64,000 bases of DNA from Nocardia gamkensis NBRC 108242. GTDB taxonomy: Bacteria > Actinomycetota > Actinomycetes > Mycobacteriales > Mycobacteriaceae. Under the pieces are notes generated by a model, which had not been told where the DNA came from, ran no database searches, and saw only the letters and a list, made by a program, of their open reading frames with translations. The stretch is from NCBI RefSeq assembly GCF_001612985.1, contig NZ_BDBM01000017.1, positions 62,001 to 126,000 on the forward strand, written 5' to 3'. The translations under genes were made by a program, and so were the position numbers. This document shows positions 16,137 through 24,744 of this stretch, piece by piece (the stretch's first letter is position 1; every line of letters starts with the position of its first letter).

Positions 16137-18268
16137 TCGACGACGGCCTTGATCCGGTTCAGCGTCTCGCGCATGCCCTCGACGTTGGTCTTGCCGCGCG
16201 TCCACCCGGCGAGCAACCAGTACAGCCGCAGCACAGGGTTGCTGTGCAGTTGGAACGACTCGGTGACATCGGTGCCGCCGTCGGCCGGTTCGAAGACGTA
16301 GCGCCACGTGTTGACCGGCATGCCCTTCGGTCCGAGCACGGTGAACGCGAACTCGCGACCGGGCTCGCAGGCAACGATGCGGCACACCGTCGCGTACTTC
16401 AGCCCCCAGCCGTTGCGGTTGACATGACCGCGGAACTTCACGCCGACCGCGGGCCCGGTGGCGCCGCCGAGCCACTCCGCGGCGAACGTCTCCGGACTGA
16501 ACCGCCCGGTGTTCTCGATGTCACTGACCAGTTCCCAGATCTTGTCGGCGGGGGCGGCCATCCGGACGGTCACGCTGTCATGCATGCGCCGAACGCTAGC
16601 AGGCGGTCCCGCCGTCGCTTCCGGGTCGAACCGGGCCGCCGTCAGGCGGGCCGCCCAGCCGTCCACGTCGGACAGCCGCCGTCCGGGTTGCAGCACCCAG
16701 CAAGCGGCGAGCAGATCGTGGCCGAAGTGCGCGAGGGCCGCGTGCTCCGGCCAGTACTCGCTGGTCCACTCGGGGTCGTCGGTCGCCGAGTCGATGCCGC
16801 TGCGGACCACGCCGACCAGTTCGAATTGCAGATGCTGGACCAGCACCCACGCTTCGGCGTCCATCGGCTTGTGGCGCAGGTGGTCGAGCAGGGCGCGGGC
16901 GGCGGCGCGCACCCGGTGTTCCATCCGGTGGAATGTGCGCCGGTGCCCGTGGGGCGCGACGCCGTGCAGCGCCAGCACGGCGACGGCGACGCCGATCATC
17001 GTCTCCCACAGCCGATCGCGGATCACCGGTCCGATCGGGCCGCCCGTGGTGGCAACCCCACCCGCGATCAGCGCGACCGGCGTGATGAAGACGACGGCAA
17101 GGGCGTAATTCCGCGGCACGAACAGCTCGATGCAGAACTGCAACGCGGCGACCAGTGCGATCAGCGCGTACCCGGTCGGCCCGAGCTGGTAGATGAGCGC
17201 GAACAGCCCGAGGCCCGCGATCGTTCCGACGAACCGGTGAATGGCCCGCACTTGCCCGCGCACCCGATCGGGCCCGGCTTGCAGGACGATGAGGGCGCTG
17301 AGCACCGCCCAGTGCGGCCGGTCCAGACCGAGCAGCGCGCTCAGCGCACCCGCGCCCACACAGCCCGCGGCGACGCGCATCGCGCTGATCGCCGCGTGCG
17401 AGGAGAACGACAGGGAGCGCCGCAGCCGGAAGCCGACGCCGGGCCGGGCGAACGAGACCAGTGGATCGACCAGCAGGTCGTCGGTGTCGTCATCGGGCAC
17501 GTGCCCGGCGAGGCCGCGCCGCGCGCCCTGCAGGGTGGCCAGCAGTTCGGCTTCCCCGGGATCCGAGGGCACGCCCGCGTCGTACACCGCCGCCCACGCG
17601 TCCGCCATCGCCGCGCCCGCCCGGTGACGCAGGTCGATGGCGGGCGTCCCCGCCTCCCGGGCCGCGACGTAGGCGTCGACCGCCCGGACCGCCGCGTCGA
17701 CCGCGATCCGTTCGGGTTTGCGGCGATCGCGCAGCACCCCGGCCATCGAGACGACGATCGACGCGACCACACCGCAGGCCGTACAGAGCAACAGCGTCAC
17801 CACAGCGGCCCCGGCCTCGACGGCTTTCATCGCGCCCGCGCAGACCAGCGCGAAGAACAGCGCACCCGGCGGACCGAGCCGCAGCGCGTCGATGACGAAC
17901 ACCGCCACGACCGCGATCGCCGACACCACGAGCACCATGAGCAGCGACGAACCGAACCCCGCGTCCAGCACTCCGCCGATCAGCGCGCCCGCGCCGCAAG
18001 CGGCGAGCAGCGCCGATCCGGCCGTCAGCACGACCCTGCCGCGCACCCGGAACGGCCGCCCCTCGCCGTAGAGCACCGCGAAGGCGCCGAACATGACGAA
18101 CACGGCCGCGTCCGCATATCCCAGACCGGTGACGATCGCGGCGGGGACGGCGAACGCCAGCGCGGCACGCACCGCCACGCTCCACCGCCTGCCCGCGGGC
18201 GGCAGGGCGAACAACAGCGAGCCGACCCGGCCCTTCGGCGGCACCGGATCCGGATATGTCGCCGCCAC
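16133..18268 (-). CDS. FUSC-family membrane protein fused to a C-terminal SRPBCC domain
   Basis: A 711-residue protein. Residues 1-180 and about 300-440 hold two blocks of membrane helices separated by a soluble stretch, the FUSC/aromatic-acid-exporter-like layout. From about residue 562 (MHDSVTVRMAAPADKIWELVSD) a complete 150-residue SRPBCC (START/Bet v1-like) ligand-binding domain follows in the same frame with no stop codon between. FUSC proteins are inner-membrane transporters or export-linked proteins; SRPBCC domains bind hydrophobic small molecules. Start GTG 18268 was chosen for its GGAAAGGA RBS; GTG 18307 is an alternative. An internal -10-like box precedes the SRPBCC methionine, so a separate short product is possible. 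Confidence 0.8.
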   Translation of the reverse strand: MAATYPDPVPPKGRVGSLLFALPPAGRRWSVAVRAALAFAVPAAIVTGLGYADAAVFVMFGAFAVLYGEGRPFRVRGRVVLTAGSALLAACGAGALIGGVLDAGFGSSLLMVLVVSAIAVVAVFVIDALRLGPPGALFFALVCAGAMKAVEAGAAVVTLLLCTACGVVASIVVSMAGVLRDRRKPERIAVDAAVRAVDAYVAAREAGTPAIDLRHRAGAAMADAWAAVYDAGVPSDPGEAELLATLQGARRGLAGHVPDDDTDDLLVDPLVSFARPGVGFRLRRSLSFSSHAAISAMRVAAGCVGAGALSALLGLDRPHWAVLSALIVLQAGPDRVRGQVRAIHRFVGTIAGLGLFALIYQLGPTGYALIALVAALQFCIELFVPRNYALAVVFITPVALIAGGVATTGGPIGPVIRDRLWETMIGVAVAVLALHGVAPHGHRRTFHRMEHRVRAAARALLDHLRHKPMDAEAWVLVQHLQFELVGVVRSGIDSATDDPEWTSEYWPEHAALAHFGHDLLAACWVLQPGRRLSDVDGWAARLTAARFDPEATAGPPASVRRMHDSVTVRMAAPADKIWELVSDIENTGRFSPETFAAEWLGGATGPAVGVKFRGHVNRNGWGLKYATVCRIVACEPGREFAFTVLGPKGMPVNTWRYVFEPADGGTDVTESFQLHSNPVLRLYWLLAGWTRGKTNVEGMRETLNRIKAVVE
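16593..16598 (-). promoter_or_regulatory. internal -10 box before the SRPBCC domain
   Basis: On the minus strand TGCTAGCGT (extended -10: TGn plus TAGCGT) is followed by 7 nt and ATG at 16585, the first codon of the SRPBCC domain. The spacing fits a leaderless internal transcript of 150 codons ending at 16133. Confidence 0.4.
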
Positions 18269-18311
18269 CTGCTGTCCTTTCCACTCTGGACGAGCTGCCT
18301 GCTGCACACAT

Positions 18312-18317
18312 TAGATT
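18312..18317 (+). promoter_or_regulatory. -10 box of a probable leaderless promoter (amidase gene)
   Basis: TAGATT is followed by six bases (CGGGGG) and the ATG of the amidase gene. On the opposite strand TAATGT (18308-18313) may serve the FUSC gene, so the two promoters overlap back to back. Confidence 0.5.
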
Positions 18318-18323
18318 CGGGGG

Positions 18324-19742
18324 ATGACCGCCGACGCTCATATTCCACTACCCACGCGCGTCCACGCCTTCGGCGACGACGTGCTCGGTGACCACGACGC
18401 CGTCGCCCTGGCCGCCCTGGTGCGCGACGGCGAGCTCTCGCCAGGTGAACTCGCCGCCGCCGCGGCGGCGCGCGCCGGGCAGGTCGAAGAGCTGGCGGCC
18501 GTCGCCTACCCGAGCTACGCGCAACCGCTGCTGCCCGCCGAGCGGACCGGCGCCTTGTATGGCGTGCCCAGTTTCGTGAAGGACAACACCGACGTGGCCG
18601 GGATGCCGACGAATCAGGGCACGGCCGCGTTCCGCGCGCGCCCCGCCGGTGCGCACAGCGGCTACACCCGGCAGTTCCTCAGCACCGGCCTCACCGTTCT
18701 CGGCAAGAGCGCCATGCCCGAGTTCGGTTTCAACGCCAGCAGTGAGACGCCGCACCTCGCGCCCACCCGCAATCCGTGGCACACCGGCTATTCGGTGGGC
18801 GGCTCGTCGGGTGGGGCCGCCGCGCTGGTGGCGGCGGGTGTCGTCCCGATCGCGCACGGCAACGACGGTGGCGGATCGATCCGGATTCCCGCGGCGTGCG
18901 CCGGACTGGTCGGCTTGAAGCCGACGCGGGGACGGCATGTGGTGTCCGGGCTGGCGCGCACCTTGCCGGTCGACATCGTCAGTGAAGGAGTGCTCACCAG
19001 GACGGTGCGCGACACGGCGGTGTACACCGCGGCGGCCGAACAGTACTGGCGCAATCCGGCGCTGCCACCGATCGGCCGCGTCGACGGCCCTCCGACCCGG
19101 CGCATGCGGATAGCGGTCGTGCTCGACAACCTCGCAGGGCCGCTGGCCGCCGGTCCGACCCGGGAGGCAGTCGAAAATGTGGCGCGTGTCCTCGAGGCAG
19201 GCGGCCATTCGGTCGAGCCGGTCCCGCTGCCGTTCGACGCCACGATCGAACGCGCCTTCCTGCACTACTGGGGCCTGCTCGCGGCCGCGATCACCACGAC
19301 GGGACGGTTCCTCGACCGCCGATTCGACGCGCGCCGCGTGGACGACCTCACCGTCGGCCTGCGCGCCCTCTTCCTCCGCCGCGCCTTGCACGCTCCGCTC
19401 ACGCTCTACCGACTACGCGCGGCGGCGGCCACCTACGAACAGGCGCTCGGACCCTACGACGCGGTGCTGCTTCCCACGCTCGGCCACACCACGCCGGAAC
19501 TCGGCTACCTCAGCCCGACCGTGCCGTTCGACGAACTCATCGACCGGTTGCGCGCCTACGTCTGCTTCACTCCGATCAACAACATCACCGGCACGCCGGC
19601 CGTCACCGTTCCCGCGGGCCTGACCGACGCGGGACTGCCCGTCGGTGTGCAGTTCGCCGCCACCCGCGGCAACGAACGCACCTTGCTGGAGCTGGCCTAC
19701 CTGGTGGAGGCCGAGCGGCCGTTCCCTCGCCTGGATCGCTGA
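18324..19742 (+). CDS. amidase (amidase signature family)
   Basis: A 472-residue amidase-signature hydrolase. The catalytic Lys is in FVKDNTDVAG (about residues 89-98) and the signature block GYSVGGSSGGAAALVAAGVV continues to GNDGGGSIRIPAACAGLVGLK, which carries the cis-Ser and nucleophilic Ser. Enzymes of this family hydrolyse carboxamides, and some cleave aryl acyl amides, peptides or indoleacetamide. Cytosolic; no signal peptide. Divergent from the FUSC-SRPBCC gene with only about 55 bp between starts, so the two may share control. The 227 bp downstream hold no recognisable gene. Confidence 0.93.
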   Translation: MTADAHIPLPTRVHAFGDDVLGDHDAVALAALVRDGELSPGELAAAAAARAGQVEELAAVAYPSYAQPLLPAERTGALYGVPSFVKDNTDVAGMPTNQGTAAFRARPAGAHSGYTRQFLSTGLTVLGKSAMPEFGFNASSETPHLAPTRNPWHTGYSVGGSSGGAAALVAAGVVPIAHGNDGGGSIRIPAACAGLVGLKPTRGRHVVSGLARTLPVDIVSEGVLTRTVRDTAVYTAAAEQYWRNPALPPIGRVDGPPTRRMRIAVVLDNLAGPLAAGPTREAVENVARVLEAGGHSVEPVPLPFDATIERAFLHYWGLLAAAITTTGRFLDRRFDARRVDDLTVGLRALFLRRALHAPLTLYRLRAAAATYEQALGPYDAVLLPTLGHTTPELGYLSPTVPFDELIDRLRAYVCFTPINNITGTPAVTVPAGLTDAGLPVGVQFAATRGNERTLLELAYLVEAERPFPRLDR

Positions 19743-19969
19743 CCGTGCCAAAACACCGCACTAGACGGTGCCGCCGATGCCGTGGGGCGGCGAACGTAGC
19801 CACGCGGCGCGACTGCTACGCGAATGGAGCCCGCGGGTGGCGGAGGTGACGACGACGCCGTTCAGCCCTTCCCGCAGTCCGCTCGCGGTGAGCCTTCCGT
19901 TGTTCGAGCGCCTTCCGGTGCTGCGGGACATCCCGCCCGCCATCGTCCGTGCGCGTGGTGTCCGATAGG

Positions 19970-20974
19970 TCAGGGCGCGGCGTTCGCCGCGGATGACGGG
20001 CGATCGCGGTGCACCGGGCCATGGGCGTCGTCGCAGTGGTCATCCAGCACCGGCAGCAGGCGCTGCGCCTCCGCGCCCGCCGAGGAGGTGACGGCGTGGG
20101 AGTGATCGACCTGCAACGTGGTGTGTGTGATGCCGTAGTCGTGGTCGAGCAGATGCTCGATCCGCTGACGCAGTCCGTGGCAGTCCGCACCCGCACGCAC
20201 CAGCACATGCGCCGACAGGGCGATGTCGCCGGAGGTGATCTGCCAGACGTGCAGGTCGTGCACCTCGTCGACGCCCTCGATGTCCACCAGCCCGCGCCCG
20301 AGCGCGTCCGGATCGACGCCCGCGGGCGCCGCCTCCAAGAAGATCCGGCCGGATTCGCGCACCAGCCCGAGCCCCGCCTTGACCATCAGCGCGACGACGA
20401 TCAGCGTTGCGATCGCGTCCGCCCTGGCGAAACCGGTGGTCAGCACGATCAGGCCGGCGACGGCGGTGGCGATGAACCCGTAGAGGTCGTTGAGCACATG
20501 CTGGAAGGCGCCCTCCACGTTGAGGCTGGAGCGGTTGGCTTTGCTGATCGCCCAGGTCGCGGCGATGTTGACCACCACACCCGCCAGCGCGGTCGCCAGC
20601 ACCAGGCCGCCGGTCACCTCGGGCGGCTCCAGCAGACGGCGCACGGCCTCGTAGGTGAGCCAGCCCGCCAGCACGAGCAACGTGACTCCGTTGGCCTGTG
20701 CCGAGAGAATCTCGGCGCGCTTGTACCCGTAGGTGTACTTGCCGTTCGCCGGGCGGGCCGCGAGCCGGATCGCGATGAGCGCGAGGACAATGGACGCGGC
20801 GTCGGTGAGCATGTGCGCCGCGTCCGACAGCAGGGCCAGCGAGTTGGCCAGCACGCCGATCACGACCTCGACCGACATGAAACCGACGATGAGGGCCAGC
20901 GCGATGGTCAGCCACCTGCGATCGGCCGCACCCGACAGCCCGTGCCCGTGCGCGTGACCATGTTCGTGTCCCAT
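19970..20974 (-). CDS. cation diffusion facilitator (CDF) heavy-metal transporter
   Basis: A 334-residue CDF antiporter that exports Zn2+, Co2+ or Cd2+ in exchange for protons. It opens with a His-rich tail (MGHEHGHAHGHG), has six predicted membrane helices, and carries the TM2 metal site SDAAHMLTDAAS and the TM5 HVLND block. A cytosolic C-terminal domain with EVHDLHVWQI follows. The start at MGHEH fits the family better than the frame 45 nt upstream. A short palindrome resembling ArsR/SmtB operators lies in the leader, so expression is probably metal-induced. Confidence 0.93.
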   Translation of the reverse strand: MGHEHGHAHGHGLSGAADRRWLTIALALIVGFMSVEVVIGVLANSLALLSDAAHMLTDAASIVLALIAIRLAARPANGKYTYGYKRAEILSAQANGVTLLVLAGWLTYEAVRRLLEPPEVTGGLVLATALAGVVVNIAATWAISKANRSSLNVEGAFQHVLNDLYGFIATAVAGLIVLTTGFARADAIATLIVVALMVKAGLGLVRESGRIFLEAAPAGVDPDALGRGLVDIEGVDEVHDLHVWQITSGDIALSAHVLVRAGADCHGLRQRIEHLLDHDYGITHTTLQVDHSHAVTSSAGAEAQRLLPVLDDHCDDAHGPVHRDRPSSAANAAP

Positions 20975-21002
20975 CGACCCAGACCCCTTCCAGCACCGAA
21001 TG

Positions 21003-21012
21003 TATGCGCATA
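21003..21012. promoter_or_regulatory. TATGCGCATA palindrome upstream of CDF gene
   Basis: Perfect 10-bp palindrome in an AT-richer stretch (AATGTATGCGCATATCTG) 29 bp upstream of the start. ArsR/SmtB-family metal sensors bind AT-rich imperfect repeats containing TGCGCA-like cores. No such regulator gene is adjacent. Confidence 0.4.
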
Positions 21013-21109
21013 TCTGCATCTGTCACGTCAGCTTAGCCGACCCCGAGCGGCGCGCGACAGCGCAGTGGAGTGAGCTGGATCACGTCGCACACGCGCTCGT
21101 CGGCGCGGG

Positions 21110-21478
21110 TCAGCCGAACAGGGCGTGCACTGCCGCATAGGTCGACACCGTCGCGATCAGCCCTGCGCAGACACTGACCACCACGTTCATCGCCGCGAAG
21201 AAATAGGCGCCGCGCTCGGCCAGCCGCACGGTTTCGTAAGCGAAAGTGCTGTAGGTGGTCAGCGCTCCGCAGAATCCCGTGCCGAGCAGGACGAACAGCG
21301 GCGAGGCCAGCGCCGTCCCCGCTCCGCTGAGCGCGCCGAGCACGAGACAGCCGATCAGATTGACCGAGAACGTTCCCCAGGGGAACAGGCTGTCGCGGCG
21401 ATCCTGCACCGCGCGGTCGATGAGGTATCGCAACGGCGCGCCGATCGCACCCCCTACGAGAACCAGAAGCACGGTCAT
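21110..21478 (-). CDS. crcB: fluoride channel FluC/CrcB subunit 2
   Basis: A 122-residue, four-helix FluC protein. GGAIGAPLRYLID (residues 8-20), FSVNLIGCLVLG with the pore Asn, and GFCGALTTYSTFAYE near the central sodium site mark the family. FluC forms a dual-topology dimer that expels F-. The gene overlaps a second fluC gene by 4 bp; paired small subunits of this kind form heterodimers in Gram-positive bacteria. Start MTVLLVLVGG was preferred to the frame 54 nt longer because of the overlap and family alignment. Confidence 0.93.
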   Translation of the reverse strand: MTVLLVLVGGAIGAPLRYLIDRAVQDRRDSLFPWGTFSVNLIGCLVLGALSGAGTALASPLFVLLGTGFCGALTTYSTFAYETVRLAERGAYFFAAMNVVVSVCAGLIATVSTYAAVHALFG

Positions 21479-21969
21479 GACGCCCTCCTCCACCCGTGCC
21501 GCAGGCGATCGTATCCGGCCCTGGTGAGCCACATGGCGATCAGGGTGGCCAGGAGGGCGCAGATCAGGGTGCCCGCCAGATAACCGGCCGCGACGACGAT
21601 CGTTCCCGGTCGCAGCAGAGCGCGGACCTCGTTGGCGTACGTCGAGAAGGTCGTGAACCCGCCCAGTACGCCCACCCCGAGGAAGGGACGCAGCAACCGG
21701 TGCACAGTCCAGATCTCGGTCACCGCGACCATGAGCACGCCGATCGCGAAGCAGCCCGCGACATTGGTGACGAAGGTGGCCAGCGGGAAGTGCCCCGGGC
21801 GGCCGGGCAACCCCTGGGCGAGACCGTAGCGCGCGAGCGCACCGAGCGCCCCACCGAGAGCGACGACCACCGAGGCCGAGCCGTGGGTTCGCCAGAAATC
21901 CCGCCGTCGCGCGGGGCCTCGCGCGCGATCGGCAATGCCTGCCGGTTCCTCGGTCAGCTCATCGGTCAC
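21475..21969 (-). CDS. crcB: fluoride channel FluC/CrcB subunit 1
   Basis: A 164-residue FluC protein with the same four-helix layout as its neighbour: GGALGALARYGLAQ, FVTNVAGCFAIG and VGVLGGFTTFSTYANE. It is longer by a hydrophilic N-terminal tail of about 30 residues rich in Arg. It is cotranslated with subunit 2 (ATGA). The 57 bp upstream, to the universal stress protein gene, are too short for a fluoride riboswitch, so regulation is by other means or through the upstream gene. Confidence 0.93.
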   Translation of the reverse strand: MTDELTEEPAGIADRARGPARRRDFWRTHGSASVVVALGGALGALARYGLAQGLPGRPGHFPLATFVTNVAGCFAIGVLMVAVTEIWTVHRLLRPFLGVGVLGGFTTFSTYANEVRALLRPGTIVVAAGYLAGTLICALLATLIAMWLTRAGYDRLRHGWRRAS

Positions 21970-22026
21970 GCAGAACTCTTACCCGAAGCCTGCGCGGCGG
22001 CGCCACCGCGGGCAACGACGCCGCAC

Positions 22027-22476
22027 TCACCGCTGCCCGGCCTTCTCGACGCCGTCGTGCGCGACGAGAACCGAACATCCGACGTGCCGTGCGGCCTTCT
22101 CCGCGGTGCTGCCCATGAAACGCCCCCAGATGCCCGAGTGCCCGCTGCGCCCCAGCACCAGCAGGTCGGCATCGTGATCGGCGGCGGCCGTGGCCAATTC
22201 CCGCGCCGCCTGACCCGCGCGGAGTTCGGCCCGCACCGCGATGCCGCGCTGTTCGGCGGTCTCGGCGGCGGTGGCCAGCCATCGGCGGCAGGTCTGTTCC
22301 CCGATCGAGCGTTCGTCCTCGATCTCACCGACCACCGGGCCGTAGTGCGGCAGATACTCTTCGACCGCGACGACCGTGAGGGCGGCGTGGTGCGCCGTCG
22401 CCAAGTCGAGCGCCATCGTCAAGGCGGCCCTGGCGCCGGGCGAGTCGTCGTAACCCACCACGATCCGCTGGAACAC
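22027..22476 (-). CDS. universal stress protein (UspA family)
   Basis: A 149-residue single-domain Usp protein. The N-terminal strand RIVVGYDDSPGARAAL and the C-terminal ATP-binding signature GRSGHSGIWGRFMGSTAEKAARH (pattern G-2x-G-9x-G-S/T) are intact, so it probably binds ATP. Cytosolic stress-related protein; precise role unknown. It lies 57 bp upstream of the FluC pair on the same strand and might share a transcript with it. Confidence 0.92.
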   Translation of the reverse strand: MFQRIVVGYDDSPGARAALTMALDLATAHHAALTVVAVEEYLPHYGPVVGEIEDERSIGEQTCRRWLATAAETAEQRGIAVRAELRAGQAARELATAAADHDADLLVLGRSGHSGIWGRFMGSTAEKAARHVGCSVLVAHDGVEKAGQR

Positions 22477-22534
22477 CTCTCCATTGTGATCCCTCCCCCA
22501 GGCCGGAGCCAGCCTTCTGGCAACCTTGTGGCAA

Positions 22535-23886
22535 TCAGGCTGTGGCGACGGCGCGATCGGCCGCCAGCACTTCGCCGGCCGCGCGCTCGCCCGAGCGGAT
22601 CGCCCCCTCGATGTAGCCCGACCATTCCGTGGCTGTTTCGCTTCCGGCCCAGTGGATCGCGCCGACCGGGTGGCGCAGCGCCGAGCCGAGGGTGGTCAGG
22701 ACGCCCGGCGGGAAGAAGGAGTTGTAGCCGCCGCGGGCGAATGGATCGTCGGCCCAGACCTTTTCGTGCCACTCGATCGGCTCGCGGGCGACGTGCCCGA
22801 AAGCGCGCACGAGCGAACCGATGATCATGGCGCGTCGCTCGCCGGGGGAAGGGCGGCCAGCCGTTGCGCGGCCCGGCCGGGCACCAGTGCGCCGAGCACG
22901 CCCGGACCGCCGGGGCGCGTCGCGTCGAAGGTGACCGGCACCGGATCGTGCAGGTTCAGCGACTGGCCGGTGAACGAGTCGTCGCGCCAGAACGGCCGCT
23001 CGTAGACCGCGAAGGATTTCAGGACCGAGCCCATCGGCATGCGCTGGGTCAGTTGGTCCCGCGCGGCGGGCAGCGGTGGGTCGTAGGCGATGCGTCCGGC
23101 CAGGGTGGGCGGCACCGCCACGATCACGTGCCCGGCGTCCACGTCACCGGAGTCGGCGCTCACCCGCACACCATCCACGCCCTGACGGATACTCGTGACC
23201 GCCGCGCCGAGCCGCACCGCGTCGCCCAGTTCGGCGGCGATGGCCAGCGCGGGCCCATCGGCGCCGTCGACGAACAGGCGGGTCACCGTCTCGGCGGTGA
23301 TCCCCGGCTCGACACCGCCCGCCGAGCGAATCGTGGTGAGCAGACCCAGCATCGAAATGCTGCCCACGTCGACGCACAGCTCCTCTCCGATCATCACCTC
23401 CGCCAGGTTCCGCGCGCGCCGCTCCGGCACGTTCCGGCGCAACCAGGTCGCCGCGGTCATCGCGTCCAGCCGGTCCGCGCCCGGTGTGGTCCACGGGCGG
23501 GCGAGGTCGATGCGGGCGGCCATCCGTTCCATCCGCCACATGGCCTGGGCGAGCACGAGCAGGACGAACGTCGGAAGCGGCGGGCGGGCGCCGGCGAACG
23601 GCCGCCGGACCACTCCCTCCACCAGCAGGTCGACCCCTTCGGGCGGCGCGTAGGTCGCGGCGCCGTACTCCTCGGCCAGCGCGGCGAATCGCGTGTGCGC
23701 GCCCGAGATCCACTGTCCGCCCAGATCGACGGCCCATCCGTCCCCGACCCGCGCGGTCAGCGTGCGACCGCCCGCACGGTCACTCGCCTCCAGGACGACG
23801 ACATCCCGACCGGCCGCTCGCAACGTCCGCGCCGCACACAGCCCGGCATATCCCGCCCCGACGACTACCACGTCCGCACGGTCCAT
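22535..23886 (-). pseudogene. flavin amine oxidase, single-base frameshift
   Basis: The first 353 residues (start 23886) are a normal monoamine-oxidase-type flavoprotein: FAD motif VVVVGAGYAGLCAARTL, then GGRTLTARV and LGGQWISGAHTRF. The frame then ends prematurely after ALPPASDAP. The missing C-terminus (GSLVRAFGHVAREPIEWHEKVWADDPFARGGYNSFFPPG-type, HWAGSETATEW, FAD-contacting) lies in another frame from 22828 to 22535. Adding one G to the G-run 22844-22848 on the plus strand restores a continuous protein of 450 residues reading ALPPGERRAMIIGSL across the join. This is either a recent inactivating slip or a sequencing error in a homopolymer. Confidence 0.88.
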
Positions 23887-24156
23887 GGTGGCCTCCCGTC
23901 GCCGCACCGTAACTCGACAACCACTGTCGAGCACCCGTGGCCGATCCGCAACCGACGCGGAGATCCGCGTGCGAGCCGACGGCCATCGGTGCCGTGCGAC
24001 GCGGGCAGCATGGCGGTGAACAGCAGTCGACGGTGTGCCGACCGGTTCGTGCGTCGGCGGGCAGTCACCGCGCCACGCTCGGCGCGGACCCGCGTCTCGC
24101 TACTCCATCGTTCGTCACGTCCCGGCCTCGTGGTGAGCAGCGGTCGCGTCGAGCGG

Positions 24157-24738
24157 CTAACGCCTCAGCGTGGCGAGGGCGGCGACGGCGGCATCCTGGA
24201 AGGTCGCGGTCAGCGAGCGCGGCGGCGGCGATACGCGCCCGCGCACCCACTGCCTGCAATACTCCTGCGCCGGTCCGATGCAGATCGCGTGGGCCACCGG
24301 ATAGCCCTCGCCGACCACGTCTGCGGTTCCGAGCAACTCTCGATATCTGCGCCGCAGCGCGCCGAAGAAGGCCCGATTGTGCTGTGCCAGTTCGGGCTCG
24401 GCGGCGCGTGCCACCTCGTCCGGCAAGGTGGCGAACAGGAAGCGGGCGAGATCGCGATGATCCTGCACCCAGCCGAGATGTGCCGCGAGCATAGCGCGGA
24501 TCGCCTGCTCGGGACCGATATCCGGTGCGTCGAGGTCGTCCAGCACGGTCCGCTGATAGTCGAGCATCCCGGAGACGTAGACCGCAGCGGCCAATTCGGC
24601 TTTCGACCCGAACGCGTGGAACATGCTGCCGCTGGACAAGCCCAGCCGATCGCGCACGCCGGCCATCGTGAACGACGGATACCCCTTGGCCAGGAGCTGT
24701 TCGGTCGCCTCGGCCAGGATCCGCTCCCGGGTGCGCAC
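24157..24738 (-). CDS. TetR family regulator of the crotonase operon
   Basis: A 193-residue TetR protein: N-terminal HTH RILAEATEQLLAKGYPSFTMAGVRDRLGLSSGSMFHAFGSKAEL and an all-helical ligand domain. GTG start, 6 bp after the stop of the enoyl-CoA hydratase-like gene on the same strand, so it is the second gene of that operon. The likely target is the triple CTCTAG site in front of the first gene, giving autoregulation. The ligand is perhaps an acyl-CoA or fatty acid, inferred from context. Confidence 0.9.
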   Translation of the reverse strand: MRTRERILAEATEQLLAKGYPSFTMAGVRDRLGLSSGSMFHAFGSKAELAAAVYVSGMLDYQRTVLDDLDAPDIGPEQAIRAMLAAHLGWVQDHRDLARFLFATLPDEVARAAEPELAQHNRAFFGALRRRYRELLGTADVVGEGYPVAHAICIGPAQEYCRQWVRGRVSPPPRSLTATFQDAAVAALATLRR

Positions 24739-24744
24739 GGCCCG

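Noticed and set aside
19768..19968. 66-codon plus-strand ORF between amidase and CDF genes
   Set aside because: No RBS, no recognisable features, overlaps an equally long minus-strand frame.
21970..22026. Fluoride riboswitch upstream of the fluC pair
   Set aside because: Only 57 bp are available and no conserved pseudoknot elements were visible.
23887..24156. Minus-strand 67-codon ORF between amine oxidase and TetR genes
   Set aside because: Basic low-information frame running into the amine oxidase start region; no supporting signal.
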